Assembly (NCBI GenBank): GCA_964538515.1
Contig: CAZIEW010000007.1
Span: 32,101-96,100, forward strand
Direction of reading: 5' to 3'
DNA from: CALBZH01 sp964538515
Lineage (GTDB): Bacteria > Desulfobacterota > Syntrophobacteria > Syntrophobacterales > Syntrophobacteraceae
DNA length: 64,000 bases
Shown here: positions 51,288 through 59,995 of the stretch, one piece after another
How the letters are laid out: each line of letters opens with the position of its first letter
How positions within the stretch are numbered: the first letter of the stretch is position 1
Position numbers and translations under genes: made by a program
Notes under the pieces: model-generated
Database searches by the model: none
Seen by the model: the letters and a program-made list of their open reading frames with translations, nothing else
Told to the model about the DNA's origin: nothing

Positions 51288-53570
51288 ATGAACGAACGAC
51301 ACATTCACCAGCTGGCCGCGGAGCTCCGCACCACCCCGCAGCAGGTTCTGGCCACCGCCCGGCTCCTGGAAGACGGGGCCACGGTTCCTTTCATCGCCCG
51401 GTACCGCAAGGAAGCCACCGGCTCCCTCGATGAAACGGTGATCACGGCCATTCGCGACCGGCTCGGACAGCTCGAAGCGCTCGACAAGCGCCGCGAAGCG
51501 ATCCTGAAATCGCTCGAAGACCAAGGCAAGCTCACGGAAGAGCTTCAAACCAACGTGCGCGCCGCCGACACCCTCGCCGCTCTGGAGGACATCTATTTGC
51601 CGTTCCGGCCAAAGCGGAGGACACGAGCCACCGCTGCACGGGAGAAGGGGCTCGAGCCGCTGGCCTTCCTCATCTTCGGCCAGGATCCGACCCTGGACCC
51701 CATCCTGGCCGCCGCCCCGTTCGTTGATCCGGAAAAGGCGTCTCCCTCGGTGGAGGACGCCCTCGCAGGTGCACGGGACATCATCGCAGAATGGGTCAAC
51801 GAGAATGCGGATGCCCGAACGCAACTGCGCGTGCTCTTCACGGATCGCGGCGTCATTCGGTCCAGGCTCGTTGCGGGGAAAGAAGCGGAAGGTGCCCAGT
51901 TTCGCGACTACTTCGCCTGGGAGGAGCCCGTTCGGAGCGCGCCGTCCCACCGGGTTCTGGCCGCGCGTCGAGGCGAAAAGGAAGGCATTCTGAATCTTCA
52001 CATCGCCCCGCCCGATGACGATGCCCTCTCCATCCTGGAACGGCTGTTCGTCAAAGGGGGCTCCGCGGCCGCCGAGCACGTCCGCCTGGCCGTGCAGGAC
52101 GGCTACAAGCGGCTTCTGCTGCCCTCTCTGGAAAATGAGCTGATGCAGTGGGCGAAGGCGCGAGCCGACCGGGAAGCCATCCGGATCTTCGCGGACAACC
52201 TTCGTAACCTGCTCATGGCAGCCCCCTTGGGGACCCGAAAGGTCATCGGGATTGATCCCGGCTTTCGCACGGGCTGCAAGGTGGTGTGTCTGGACCCTCA
52301 GGGCAAGCTGCTCCACAACGAAACCATCTATCCGCACACGGGCGCCCAGGCGGCGTCCAAGGCAGCCGAGCGGATCCGGGCTCTGGTGGCGTCCTTTGAA
52401 CCAGACGCGATCGCGGTCGGAAACGGCACCGCCGGCCGTGAGACCGAGAGCTTCCTCCGTGCGCTCGATCTCCCCAAATCCGTTCTGCTCCTGATGGTGG
52501 ACGAGAGCGGCGCATCGGTCTATTCGGCCTCCGAAGCGGCACGCGAGGAATTTCCCGACCACGACGTCACGGTGCGGGGGGCCGTCTCCATCGGACGGCG
52601 CCTCATGGATCCTCTGTCCGAACTGGTGAAGATCGATCCCAAGTCCATCGGAGTCGGGCAGTACCAGCACGACGTGGACCAGGGAGAGCTGAGGAAGGCG
52701 CTGGATGACGTGGTCATGAGCTGCGTGAACGGCGTTGGTGTTGAGATCAACACGGCAAGCCCCCAGATCCTGGCCTACGTATCGGGGCTGGGCCCCCAGC
52801 TGGCGCGCAACATCGTGAGCCACCGCAACGCGCATGGGCCCTTTCGATCGCGCGAGGCCTTGAAAAAGGTGCCCCGCCTGGGTCCCAAGGCCTTCCAACA
52901 GGCCGTGGGCTTTCTGCGCATCCGCGACGGGGAGAACCCGCTCGACGCGAGTGCCGTTCACCCGGAATCCTACGGCGTGGTGGCGGCCATGGCTCGGGAC
53001 CTGGGTCGATCGGTATCGGACCTCATGCGCGACGCCGGTCTGCGTCAGGCGATCGACCCCAATCGCTACGTCACCGACCAGGTTGGACTGCCGACCCTTC
53101 GGGACATCCTTTCCGAGCTCGCCAAGCCCGGTCGGGACCCGAGGGAGCAGTTTGAAGTCTTCTCCTTTGCCGAAGGGGTGGAAAAGGTGGAGGACTTGGT
53201 CCCCGGGATGCGTCTCCCGGGCATCGTGACCAATGTGACCGCTTTCGGCGCATTCGTGGACATTGGTGTTCACCGGGACGGTCTGGTTCACGTGAGCGAG
53301 CTTTCCGATGAGTTCGTGAGCGACCCGAGGCAGGTGGTGCGCGTCCACCAGCGCGTCACCGTGACCGTGGTGGATGTGGACAAGGAACGGGGCAGGATCG
53401 CTCTTTCCATGAAGACATCTTCGGAGTCAAGACGGACGGGCAAGCCAAAGGGGGAGGCAGCAACGCGAGAGAAGCCCGCAAAGCCCGGAGCGGGCCCCAA
53501 ACCGAAGCCGTCGGCCTCCCGGAAGCCTGGCTTCAACAACCCGTTCGAAGAGGCCTTCAAAAAGCGGTGA
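51288..53570 (+). CDS. tex: Tex-family RNA-binding transcription accessory protein
   Basis: A 760-residue protein. Domains in order: N-terminal helix-turn-helix-like part (about 1-110), YqgF-like nuclease fold (about 315-440: VIGIDPGFRTGCKVVCLD), helix-hairpin-helix pair (about 480-560: NTASPQILAYVSGLGPQLARNIVSHRN), and an S1 RNA-binding domain (about 637-710: GIVTNVTAFGAFVDIGVHRDGLVHVSEL). The last 50 residues are a basic, proline-rich tail. It binds nucleic acids and affects transcription and stress recovery. Length is normal. Confidence 0.95.
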   Translation: MNERHIHQLAAELRTTPQQVLATARLLEDGATVPFIARYRKEATGSLDETVITAIRDRLGQLEALDKRREAILKSLEDQGKLTEELQTNVRAADTLAALEDIYLPFRPKRRTRATAAREKGLEPLAFLIFGQDPTLDPILAAAPFVDPEKASPSVEDALAGARDIIAEWVNENADARTQLRVLFTDRGVIRSRLVAGKEAEGAQFRDYFAWEEPVRSAPSHRVLAARRGEKEGILNLHIAPPDDDALSILERLFVKGGSAAAEHVRLAVQDGYKRLLLPSLENELMQWAKARADREAIRIFADNLRNLLMAAPLGTRKVIGIDPGFRTGCKVVCLDPQGKLLHNETIYPHTGAQAASKAAERIRALVASFEPDAIAVGNGTAGRETESFLRALDLPKSVLLLMVDESGASVYSASEAAREEFPDHDVTVRGAVSIGRRLMDPLSELVKIDPKSIGVGQYQHDVDQGELRKALDDVVMSCVNGVGVEINTASPQILAYVSGLGPQLARNIVSHRNAHGPFRSREALKKVPRLGPKAFQQAVGFLRIRDGENPLDASAVHPESYGVVAAMARDLGRSVSDLMRDAGLRQAIDPNRYVTDQVGLPTLRDILSELAKPGRDPREQFEVFSFAEGVEKVEDLVPGMRLPGIVTNVTAFGAFVDIGVHRDGLVHVSELSDEFVSDPRQVVRVHQRVTVTVVDVDKERGRIALSMKTSSESRRTGKPKGEAATREKPAKPGAGPKPKPSASRKPGFNNPFEEAFKKR

Positions 53571-53634
53571 GACCCGCGGAGCGCGGTGAGAGTCAGTGCT
53601 CGAGGGTGAGCTCTGTCCCGCTGGGAGTGACGAC

Positions 53635-54729
53635 ATGGGTGAAGACAAGAAAGGCGAGCGTCGGCCGTTTTCCGAAACCATGATCGAGGTGCTGAACGCC
53701 GGTGCCGTCAACCTGGCCCTGGCGATCGGGTATCGAACGGGACTCTTGGATGTTCTCGATACCTTCGACAGTCCTCGTCCCGTGACGCATATCGCGGAGA
53801 AAGCTGGCCTCAGTGTGCGGTACGTCGAGGAGTGGCTGGGAATCGTGACCAGCGCGGGGATCGTCACGCTCTCCGTTGAGGGCGGCGAACGTTTCTTTCA
53901 GCTGCCAAAAGAGCACGGGGACCTGCTCACCCGGCGAGCGGGCAGCTCCAACCTGGGTGTGTATACCCAGGAAATCCCGCTCCTCACGACGATTGCACTC
54001 GAGCCCGTCATCCAAGGGTTCTACACGGGGGAGGGCGTCGGCTATGAGTGTTATCCGCGCTTTCAAGCGTTCATGAGCGGGCTGGCCGAAGCCAAGCACC
54101 AGCAGGTCCTGATCGACCGGTTTCTGCCCTCTTTCGAAAACGGACAGATCGTGGCGCTCCTGCGCAAAGGCATCCGCGTGTGCGACCTCGGCTGCGGTGA
54201 AGGGGTGGCCACGATCCTGATGGCCGAAGCCTTCCCTGAAAGCCGCTTCATCGGTCTGGATATCAGTCAGGAAGCCCTCTGCCGGGCAGCAGCCACGGCA
54301 CGCGAAAAGGGACTGGAAAACATCCGCTTCTTGGAGGTGGATGCCGCAAGGCTGGATGAGCGCCAAGACCTGAGCGAGGCTTTCGAGTACGTTACGGCCT
54401 TCGATTCCATCCATGACCAGACGCACCCTCTGGAGGCCCTCAAGGGCGTCCATGGCCTCCTCGTCCCGGGCGGAATCTTCTCCATGGTCGATATCGCCGC
54501 GAGAACCCAATTGCAGGACAACCTGGACCATCCCATGGCACCTTTCCTCTACACCGTGAGCCTGATGCATTGCATGCCGGTGGGACTGGTGAACGGAGGC
54601 GCGGGACTCGGCATGATGTGGGGCCGCGAAAAGGCGGAGGCGATGCTCAAAGAGGCGGGCTTTCACGAGGTCAAGGTGCTGGAGATGGACCACGACCCCT
54701 TCAATCTCCATTTCTGCTGTCGCAAGTGA
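53635..54729 (+). CDS. class I SAM-dependent methyltransferase with N-terminal winged helix
   Basis: A 364-residue protein. The N-terminal winged-helix dimerisation region (IEVLNAGAVNLALAIGYRTGLLDVLD, EKAGLSVRYVEEWLGIVTSAGI) precedes the SAM-binding fold with VCDLGCGEGVATILMA, GLDISQEAL and VTAFDSIHDQTHPLEAL. This is the Rv2258c-like group; substrates are generally unknown small molecules. ATG 53635 with GGGAG upstream is used; the earlier in-frame start (53596) adds 13 residues unlike the family. It lies 64 bases after tex and is followed by an RluA-family gene. Confidence 0.85.
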   Translation: MGEDKKGERRPFSETMIEVLNAGAVNLALAIGYRTGLLDVLDTFDSPRPVTHIAEKAGLSVRYVEEWLGIVTSAGIVTLSVEGGERFFQLPKEHGDLLTRRAGSSNLGVYTQEIPLLTTIALEPVIQGFYTGEGVGYECYPRFQAFMSGLAEAKHQQVLIDRFLPSFENGQIVALLRKGIRVCDLGCGEGVATILMAEAFPESRFIGLDISQEALCRAAATAREKGLENIRFLEVDAARLDERQDLSEAFEYVTAFDSIHDQTHPLEALKGVHGLLVPGGIFSMVDIAARTQLQDNLDHPMAPFLYTVSLMHCMPVGLVNGGAGLGMMWGREKAEAMLKEAGFHEVKVLEMDHDPFNLHFCCRK

Positions 54730-54748
54730 TTCAGACGAGGATCCCGGG

Positions 54749-55651
54749 GTGGCCTTCAATCGGGGATACGCGTATTGCGACCGCATCGGAGCTCCCTCCG
54801 CGGGAATGACGGTCCTGGCCTATTTGAGCTCCCGCTACCAACACTCATCGGAGTCGGTGTGGAGAGCGCGGCTGGAGCTTGGTGAGGTCTCGCTCAGCGG
54901 ACTCGTGGCCCAAGCCGACTCGATCTTAAAGGGGGGTGAGTGCCTGGTTTGGCGGCGGCCGCCCTGGGACGAGCCGGAGGTCCCCCTGGACTTCGCTGTT
55001 CTGTACCGGGATGAATCGATGTTGGCCGTGGCGAAACCGAGTGGCCTTCCGACGGTCCCAGCGGGGGGATTCCTGGAGCACACCCTCTTTGCACGGGCTC
55101 GGCGCTTCGATCGGGACGCAACGCCGGTCCACCGGCTGGGCCGGGGGACGTCGGGAATCGTCTTGTTTGCTCGCACCCGGGAGGCTCGAGCACGACTCTC
55201 GGAGGAACTGAGGCTGAACCGCATGACGAAGACATACCGGGCGCTGGTACAGGGCAACCCGTCAAAGGAGCGCTTCGCTGTCACCGCCCCCATCGGTCCA
55301 GTGGCTCATCTGCGTCTGGGCACTATCAACGCGGCGTCGGAGATGGGAAAACCGGCGCGGAGCGAGGTGCGCGTGATCGAGCAGCGTGAGGGGGCATCCC
55401 TGGTGGAAATCGGGATACGAACAGGAAAGCCCCACCAGATCCGCATCCATCTTGCGGTTGCGGGCCACCCGCTTGTCGGAGACCCGCTTTATGCCGCCGG
55501 GGGGCGACCGGAAGCGATGAGCCACGCACTCCCCGGGGATATCGGCTATCGGCTCCACGCCGAACGGATCGTCCTACGGCACCCCAGAACATCTGTCTCG
55601 ACCGAGATCTGGTGCGCCCCTCCGCCGGACCTCAGGGCGCCTTGGGAATGA
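54749..55651 (+). CDS. RluA-family pseudouridine synthase homologue with altered catalytic motif
   Basis: A 300-residue protein with the RluA layout: N-terminal S4-like part (YLSSRYQHSSESVWRARLELGEVSLSG), YRDESMLAVAKPSGLPTVPAGG, MTKTYRALVQG, IGIRTGKPHQIRIHLAVAGHPLVGDPLYAAGG. The catalytic HRLD motif reads His128-Arg-Leu-Gly131-Arg-Gly-Thr-Ser-Gly; the nucleophilic Asp is Gly. The start is GTG 54749, with GAGGAT about eight bases upstream; the GTG start gives the family's usual N-terminus. It follows the methyltransferase by 19 bases. Activity is uncertain. Confidence 0.85.
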   Translation: MAFNRGYAYCDRIGAPSAGMTVLAYLSSRYQHSSESVWRARLELGEVSLSGLVAQADSILKGGECLVWRRPPWDEPEVPLDFAVLYRDESMLAVAKPSGLPTVPAGGFLEHTLFARARRFDRDATPVHRLGRGTSGIVLFARTREARARLSEELRLNRMTKTYRALVQGNPSKERFAVTAPIGPVAHLRLGTINAASEMGKPARSEVRVIEQREGASLVEIGIRTGKPHQIRIHLAVAGHPLVGDPLYAAGGRPEAMSHALPGDIGYRLHAERIVLRHPRTSVSTEIWCAPPPDLRAPWE

Positions 55652-55672
55652 TCCTGGAGCCCTCAGGGGACC

Positions 55673-56035
55673 TCAGCACCCAAGCACCGCCTTCATCCAC
55701 TGGGTCAATTCCTCGCTGAGTGCGTAGACACCAACCCCCGGCTTCCGTCCCGCCTCCTCAATGGTCCGGCTCACCAGGTCGGCCGGGACTTCAATTTTTG
55801 CGATTTCGACCGCATCGCGGACATCCCTGCGGATGAGGGTGACCTGCGGAGGCTTTTCCCAATCGTAGATCACAAAATAGAGCGATTCGTGCGAGGGAGA
55901 CTGAACGGCGTCGCCCTTTCGAGACCACCCGGTTCCCCACTCGAGGTAGGTCTCCACCGCCTTTTCCGGCGTCATCTCCCAGTCGATGCGGTCAACGATC
56001 TCCCGATTGCGCTTCAACTGCTCAAGATCCCACAT
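55673..56035 (-). CDS. conserved small hypothetical protein (DVU0772-like)
   Basis: A 120-residue acidic protein: WDLEQLKRNREIVDRIDWEMTPEKAVETYLEWG, SLYFVIYDWEKPPQVTLIRRD, DAVEIAKIEVPADLV. I think it belongs to the small DVU0772-type family seen in sulfate-reducing bacteria, but from memory only. No catalytic motif. ATG 56035 has GGAGGTGAG. Transcribed away from the long gene-free stretch. Confidence 0.7.
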   Translation of the reverse strand: MWDLEQLKRNREIVDRIDWEMTPEKAVETYLEWGTGWSRKGDAVQSPSHESLYFVIYDWEKPPQVTLIRRDVRDAVEIAKIEVPADLVSRTIEEAGRKPGVGVYALSEELTQWMKAVLGC

Positions 56036-56116
56036 CCTGCTCACCTCCCACTGAGAGTTTCCGATCGAGCCATCGACGTCGTAATTCAGGCGAATTCCGG
56101 ATAAAACCGCTAAAAT

Positions 56117-56132
56117 CGCTCGAAATCGAGCG
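56117..56132. promoter_or_regulatory. candidate operator palindrome upstream of the small acidic protein
   Basis: A perfect 7-base inverted repeat CGCTCGA-AA-TCGAGCG lies 82 bases before the ATG at 56035. Spacing and symmetry suit a dimeric repressor. No regulator can be named. Confidence 0.35.
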
Positions 56133-56432
56133 CCGCCCCGTCTGAGAATAAGCATTCAGCCGACTGAATCAAGGCAGAGCGGGCGATCGGCCGGACTTGA
56201 AATAAATTTTTGGCCCTCAGCCTTTTTGACGCACGAGCCATTTCAAGGACTTAGCCTGTCATCCGGATGGTCTTTTGCGAATCGCGTCGGCGCAGAATGA
56301 ATTCGTGAGAAAAGCGAAGAAACAGAGAGTTCCCCCAAACGAACCCCGCTCTCAGGAACGCGCAACCTCTCTCCAACTCATTGAATTACCGCCATAAAGC
56401 CAACAGGACCATTCTCCATTGCCGATCAACAA

Positions 56433-56455
56433 GTTAGGGTGATCCAACCCCTAAC
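56433..56455. repeat. inverted repeat GTTAGGG / CCCTAAC
   Basis: GTTAGGG (56433-56439) and CCCTAAC (56449-56455) separated by 9 bases. The same GTTAGGGG word recurs at 56801-56808 near the DnaA-like start. Confidence 0.5.
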
Positions 56456-56789
56456 ATCAGACCATCATAGTGAAAATTCCACTGCTCTCCCCATGGATGA
56501 ATATCGCTCAGAAGTGGAGAGATCAGCTTTGACCGTTTTCCCCTTCTCCGGGTATGACTCTTCCCGTCGCCAACGCCGCCGACTTCATGCGTTTCGTTCT
56601 CATGGAATTGTCCATCATCCTGTCAAATGGTCTTCTTGCACTCGACATGTACAGAGTGGCTCAGTTTTCAGAAGCATACCGCTGAATGGAGGCATTGTCC
56701 GGGGCGTAATCACGAGAGAGGCCTGGGGCGATCCCGATTGAAGGGCTGAGAATTCTGATCCGTTGTACCGTGAATGGGGTGGTTTCACG

Positions 56790-56819
56790 GGCGGGGCATG
56801 GTTAGGGGCTAACCCCGCC
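56790..56819. repeat. nested inverted repeat before the DnaA-like gene
   Basis: Outer arms GGCGGGG (56790-56796) and CCCCGCC (56813-56819); an inner GTTAG/CTAAC pair is centred at 56807. It lies 85 bases before the ATG at 56905. It could be a protein-binding site or an mRNA hairpin; no T-run follows. Confidence 0.5.
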
Positions 56820-56904
56820 TTGTGACGAGGGTGAGGTGTTGCCTTTCGGGGCAGGCAAGGCAGTCTGATTTTTACGGGGAGTCGTGGAGGAAAGAGGGCT
56901 TCGT

Positions 56905-58269
56905 ATGGTTCAGGAATGGAAACCGATTCAGGCCAAGCTCATGAAGAGCCTGCCACGCGGTCAATACGACCTCTGGGTCGCGTCGATCCAGGCATTGTGC
57001 TACGAGGACGACAGGCTGGTTTTGAGCTGCGGTAGCCGGTTCCAGATGGAATGGCTCCGCGAAAAGCTGGAAAGCAAGATCTTCCATGCTGCAAGGCAGC
57101 ACCTACCGAACCTGCGCAAGGTCGAGTACAAGATCGGCCCGAGCGCACGCACCGAGCCCTCGCCGGCAAACCAAGAGGAGATCGAGCCGGAGGGACCGCG
57201 TCAGATCTCATTTGCACAAATCATCAAACGGCCTGAGCCCACGTTCAATCCACGGTTCACCTTCGACCAGTTTGTGGTGGGAAATTGCAATCAGCTCGCC
57301 TACGCGGCATCCATGGGGATGGCGAAAAGCCAACAGTTCGTCAACCAGTCCGTCTACTTGCTGTCCCAGACCGGTCTCGGGAAGAGCCACCTGACGCACG
57401 CCGTCGGCAACCAACTGCTCAACGAGCGACCGGGGCTCCGAGTCCACTACACGACCACGGAGCAGTTCACCAACGAGATGGTGTTTGCCCTGAAGCACGG
57501 CAACATGGAAGAGTTCAAGAACAAGTTCCGCAGTCAGTGCGATGTGCTGCTCATTGAGCGGATCGAATTCCTGAGCGGCAAAGCACGCATCCAGGATGAG
57601 CTCGTCCACACCCTGGACGAGCTCATGGATCGGGGCAAGAGAGTCCTGTGCACGGGAAGCTCCTTTCCCCGGGACATTCCCAAGTTGAGCAATGAGCTGA
57701 AATCGCGGTTGGGAGGAATTCTGGTCGCCCCCATCGAGCCTCCGGACTTTGCAACGCGCGTGGCGATCATCAAACGGAAAGCGGAGGTCGACAGCTGCAA
57801 GCTCCCCATGGACGTGGTGGAGTTTCTGGCGGATCGACTCACGGGCGATGTGCGGCAACTGGAAAGCTGCCTCGTTGGAATCCTGGCCAAGAGCTCCATC
57901 CTGAGGCTCCCCATAACGCTCGGTCTTGCCCAGGATGTCACCCAAACCATGCTCAACCACCTGCCCCAAATCACGGTGGACCACATTCAGCAGGTGGTTT
58001 GCGCGAGCTTTCAAGTTTCGGTCGAGGAGCTGCGCTCACCGTCACGCCGGCAAGAGCTGGCCATGGCTCGAAAGATCGCCATGTATCTGTGCCGCCAGTA
58101 CACGACAGAGTCTCTCGAATCCATCGGGCGCGCGTTTCTAAGGAGCCACAGCTCCGTTCTCTACGCCGTGAAGGGCTTGGCCAAAGAAATCAAGGAAAAA
58201 AACAGCAAGTGGAAACGCCAAGTCGACTATGTGAGCCGTCGTCTCGAGACAAGCTGCCTGGCCTCGTAG
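56905..58269 (+). CDS. divergent DnaA paralogue
   Basis: A 454-residue protein with the full DnaA layout: domain I (about 1-75: WKPIQAKLMKSLPRGQYDLWV...), linker, AAA+ domain (about 110-340: FNPRFTFDQFVVGNCNQLAYAAS, then HYTTTEQFTNEMVFAL) and domain IV (about 375-450). Differences from canonical DnaA: Walker A is SQTGLGKSHL (Lys160 kept), Walker B is LLIERIEFL where DnaA has IDDIQFL, and the DNA-binding signature has SHSSVLYAV where DnaA has DHTTVLHA. It is neither next to dnaN nor to a recognisable origin, so it is probably a second DnaA-like protein with its own DNA target. ATG 56905 (AGAGGG upstream) is preferred to GTG 56884. Its 3' end overlaps the convergent lipoprotein gene by 80 bases. 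Confidence 0.82.
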   Translation: MVQEWKPIQAKLMKSLPRGQYDLWVASIQALCYEDDRLVLSCGSRFQMEWLREKLESKIFHAARQHLPNLRKVEYKIGPSARTEPSPANQEEIEPEGPRQISFAQIIKRPEPTFNPRFTFDQFVVGNCNQLAYAASMGMAKSQQFVNQSVYLLSQTGLGKSHLTHAVGNQLLNERPGLRVHYTTTEQFTNEMVFALKHGNMEEFKNKFRSQCDVLLIERIEFLSGKARIQDELVHTLDELMDRGKRVLCTGSSFPRDIPKLSNELKSRLGGILVAPIEPPDFATRVAIIKRKAEVDSCKLPMDVVEFLADRLTGDVRQLESCLVGILAKSSILRLPITLGLAQDVTQTMLNHLPQITVDHIQQVVCASFQVSVEELRSPSRRQELAMARKIAMYLCRQYTTESLESIGRAFLRSHSSVLYAVKGLAKEIKEKNSKWKRQVDYVSRRLETSCLAS

Positions 58270-58909
58270 CACATAAATCGCGCTGAAGCGATTCGGACAG
58301 CTCCCGCACCAGCCGGCTCATGGCCTCAGCCATGACCTCGGGGCTCCCCGACGCGGACGGGGGGCTCTCGAGGCGGTAACGGCGCCGGAAAAGCACATCG
58401 CGTTTGGGCTCCTCCCGCCAGAGACTCACCTCGACATCCAGCACCGCACGCTTGCTTCCCGAGCCACCGTCCTCCCACGCAAACCGATAGATGTGTCCGC
58501 TCAGCTCGAGGCTCGACGCAAGACGGTTGACCGGCGCCGTCGCGCCGGTGAAAAGGCGGGTCCGCCCCAGATCTTCCAGCAGACGGTCGGCGACCATAAC
58601 CCCGGGAACGGCCACCCATCGATAGACGGATGAGAAGCGCAGCGCATGATCCGCATCCAGGATGATCATCTCCTCACGGTCGTAGGGAGCCGAAGCCGAA
58701 AACGGCCACACCCGGACGATGTCCGTCCAGCCGCCCCCGCAATCCGAAGGCGAGACCCCATAGTCGATCTTGTAGTATTGCGGCGGTGAGCCGGAAGAAA
58801 AATAGGAAGCGCAGCCGGTCAGCACCAAGACCGACAGAAGCGATGGAAGAAGGAGACGTCTCACGACGTTCGCGATTCCGGGTCCCTCTCCGTGTTGATT
58901 CGTAATCAT
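58190..58909 (-). CDS. ABC-type transport auxiliary lipoprotein (DUF330/PqiC-like)
   Basis: A 239-residue lipoprotein: signal VRRLLLPSLLSVLVLTGC with lipobox Cys33, then YYKIDYGVSPSD, VRVWPFSASAPYDREEMI and VMVADRLLEDLGRTRLF, the ABC_trans_aux pattern. It is an outer-membrane partner of Mce/Mla lipid carriers, fitting its place after the Mce gene. Its last 27 codons overlap the end of the DnaA-like gene on the opposite strand; the family domain ends before the overlap. Confidence 0.82.
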   Translation of the reverse strand: MITNQHGEGPGIANVVRRLLLPSLLSVLVLTGCASYFSSGSPPQYYKIDYGVSPSDCGGGWTDIVRVWPFSASAPYDREEMIILDADHALRFSSVYRWVAVPGVMVADRLLEDLGRTRLFTGATAPVNRLASSLELSGHIYRFAWEDGGSGSKRAVLDVEVSLWREEPKRDVLFRRRYRLESPPSASGSPEVMAEAMSRLVRELSESLQRDLCATRPGSLSRDDGSHSRLGVSTCCFFP

Positions 58910-58991
58910 CAGCGTCTCTTTCCGCGTTGCGGCCCCTGCTTATGGTAGCCATGGAGCTTTGAAATCCGCCTGCCGGCACTCTGAAGCCATC

Positions 58992-59975
58992 TCACTTCTT
59001 CTCGAACGGATTGGCCGTGCTCGGTGGAAAGACAAGACGGTTGGGTTGATCCTTCAGGGTCTGTACGAGCTGGGTCATCTGCGTGATGAGCTGTCGCAGC
59101 ATCTGGAGGTTCTCCTGAAGAAGCAATGAAGAATGCGCGACCTGTCGATCCACCTCTAGGATGAGCTTCTCCCCCGAGGAGACCGTCTTGTCGACCCCTT
59201 TCGCCATCCCTGCCAGCGTCTGAGGAGGAAGTCCCTTGATTTGTTTTGCTAAAGCCTCGGAAGCCTGCCGCGTAGCGCGAAAGGTTGCCGAAAGGTCCTC
59301 GACCCCTTCGGTCAGACCCGCGTGCGCCGACGCTTCCCTGAGATTTTCGAGGAGCGCCGCGAGATCACTGCTGGCTTTGTTCAGCGAGGCAACCGTATCC
59401 CTCCAGTCAACGCCGTCCGTTGCATCCTTGACCTTCGCCAGAAGCTCGTTGAGCCGCTCGGCGGTCTGCTTCCAGCTTGCGGCCAGTCCTTTGAGGTCAA
59501 GGTCTTTGACTCTCTGGTACATGGATTCCAGGGCGGCCTTGAGCTGAAGGATCTCGGACGGATTGGACTGAATGAGCGGGTAACGGGGTTTAAAGGAGAG
59601 CTTCGGCGAAAGGCTTGTGATGTCCTTGGGGGCCGTGTCGATCTCCAGGTAGCGCAAGCCGGTCAGCCCCAGCTCGCGAAGCTGAACGGCCAACGAGCTG
59701 TCCACGTGGAAGTCGGGCTTGAGGTTGAGCACGACTTCGATTAGACGCCCGTCGGGTGCCAGTCCGATTTCAACGACCCGCCCCACGGCCACCCCGCGAT
59801 AGTTGACCACGGCATCCTTTTGAAGCCCCTTCACGGACTCGTCGAAGTAGCTGACGTAGGTCTTCGTCTCTTCAAAAACGTGCGACATGCCCAGCCAGAT
59901 GACCGCGGTCAGGCCCAAGGCTCCGCAGACCAGCACAAAGAGTCCCAGCTTGAAAGGACTGATATTTCGCGGCAA
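58992..59975 (-). CDS. mlaD: MCE-domain periplasmic lipid-binding protein (MlaD-like)
   Basis: A 327-residue protein: membrane anchor at about 10-30, single MCE domain (about 38-115: VSYFDESVKGLQKDAVVNYRGVAVGRVVEIGLA), then a long helical coiled region with repeated Ala/Leu/Lys (about 145-300). It forms the ring that passes phospholipid between membranes. It lies between the lipoprotein gene and the ATPase gene. Confidence 0.9.
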   Translation of the reverse strand: MPRNISPFKLGLFVLVCGALGLTAVIWLGMSHVFEETKTYVSYFDESVKGLQKDAVVNYRGVAVGRVVEIGLAPDGRLIEVVLNLKPDFHVDSSLAVQLRELGLTGLRYLEIDTAPKDITSLSPKLSFKPRYPLIQSNPSEILQLKAALESMYQRVKDLDLKGLAASWKQTAERLNELLAKVKDATDGVDWRDTVASLNKASSDLAALLENLREASAHAGLTEGVEDLSATFRATRQASEALAKQIKGLPPQTLAGMAKGVDKTVSSGEKLILEVDRQVAHSSLLLQENLQMLRQLITQMTQLVQTLKDQPNRLVFPPSTANPFEKK

Positions 59976-59995
59976 AAGTCTACCCTCCCGATCCC

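Larger units (their letters stand above)
56036..56904. other. 870-base gene-free stretch upstream of the DnaA-like gene
   Basis: No convincing gene. It holds the palindrome at 56117-56132 and inverted repeats with GTTAGGGG/CCCCTAAC motifs at 56433-56455 and 56790-56819. No match to the standard DnaA box TTATCCACA was noticed by eye. Confidence 0.5.

Noticed and set aside
51048..53348. Minus-strand frame of 766 codons opposite tex
   Set aside because: Antisense shadow without recognisable domains; Tex is complete on the plus strand.
56439..56741. 100-codon plus-strand frame before the DnaA-like gene
   Set aside because: No ribosome site, composition unlike genes, no family resemblance, and it contains repeat sequence.
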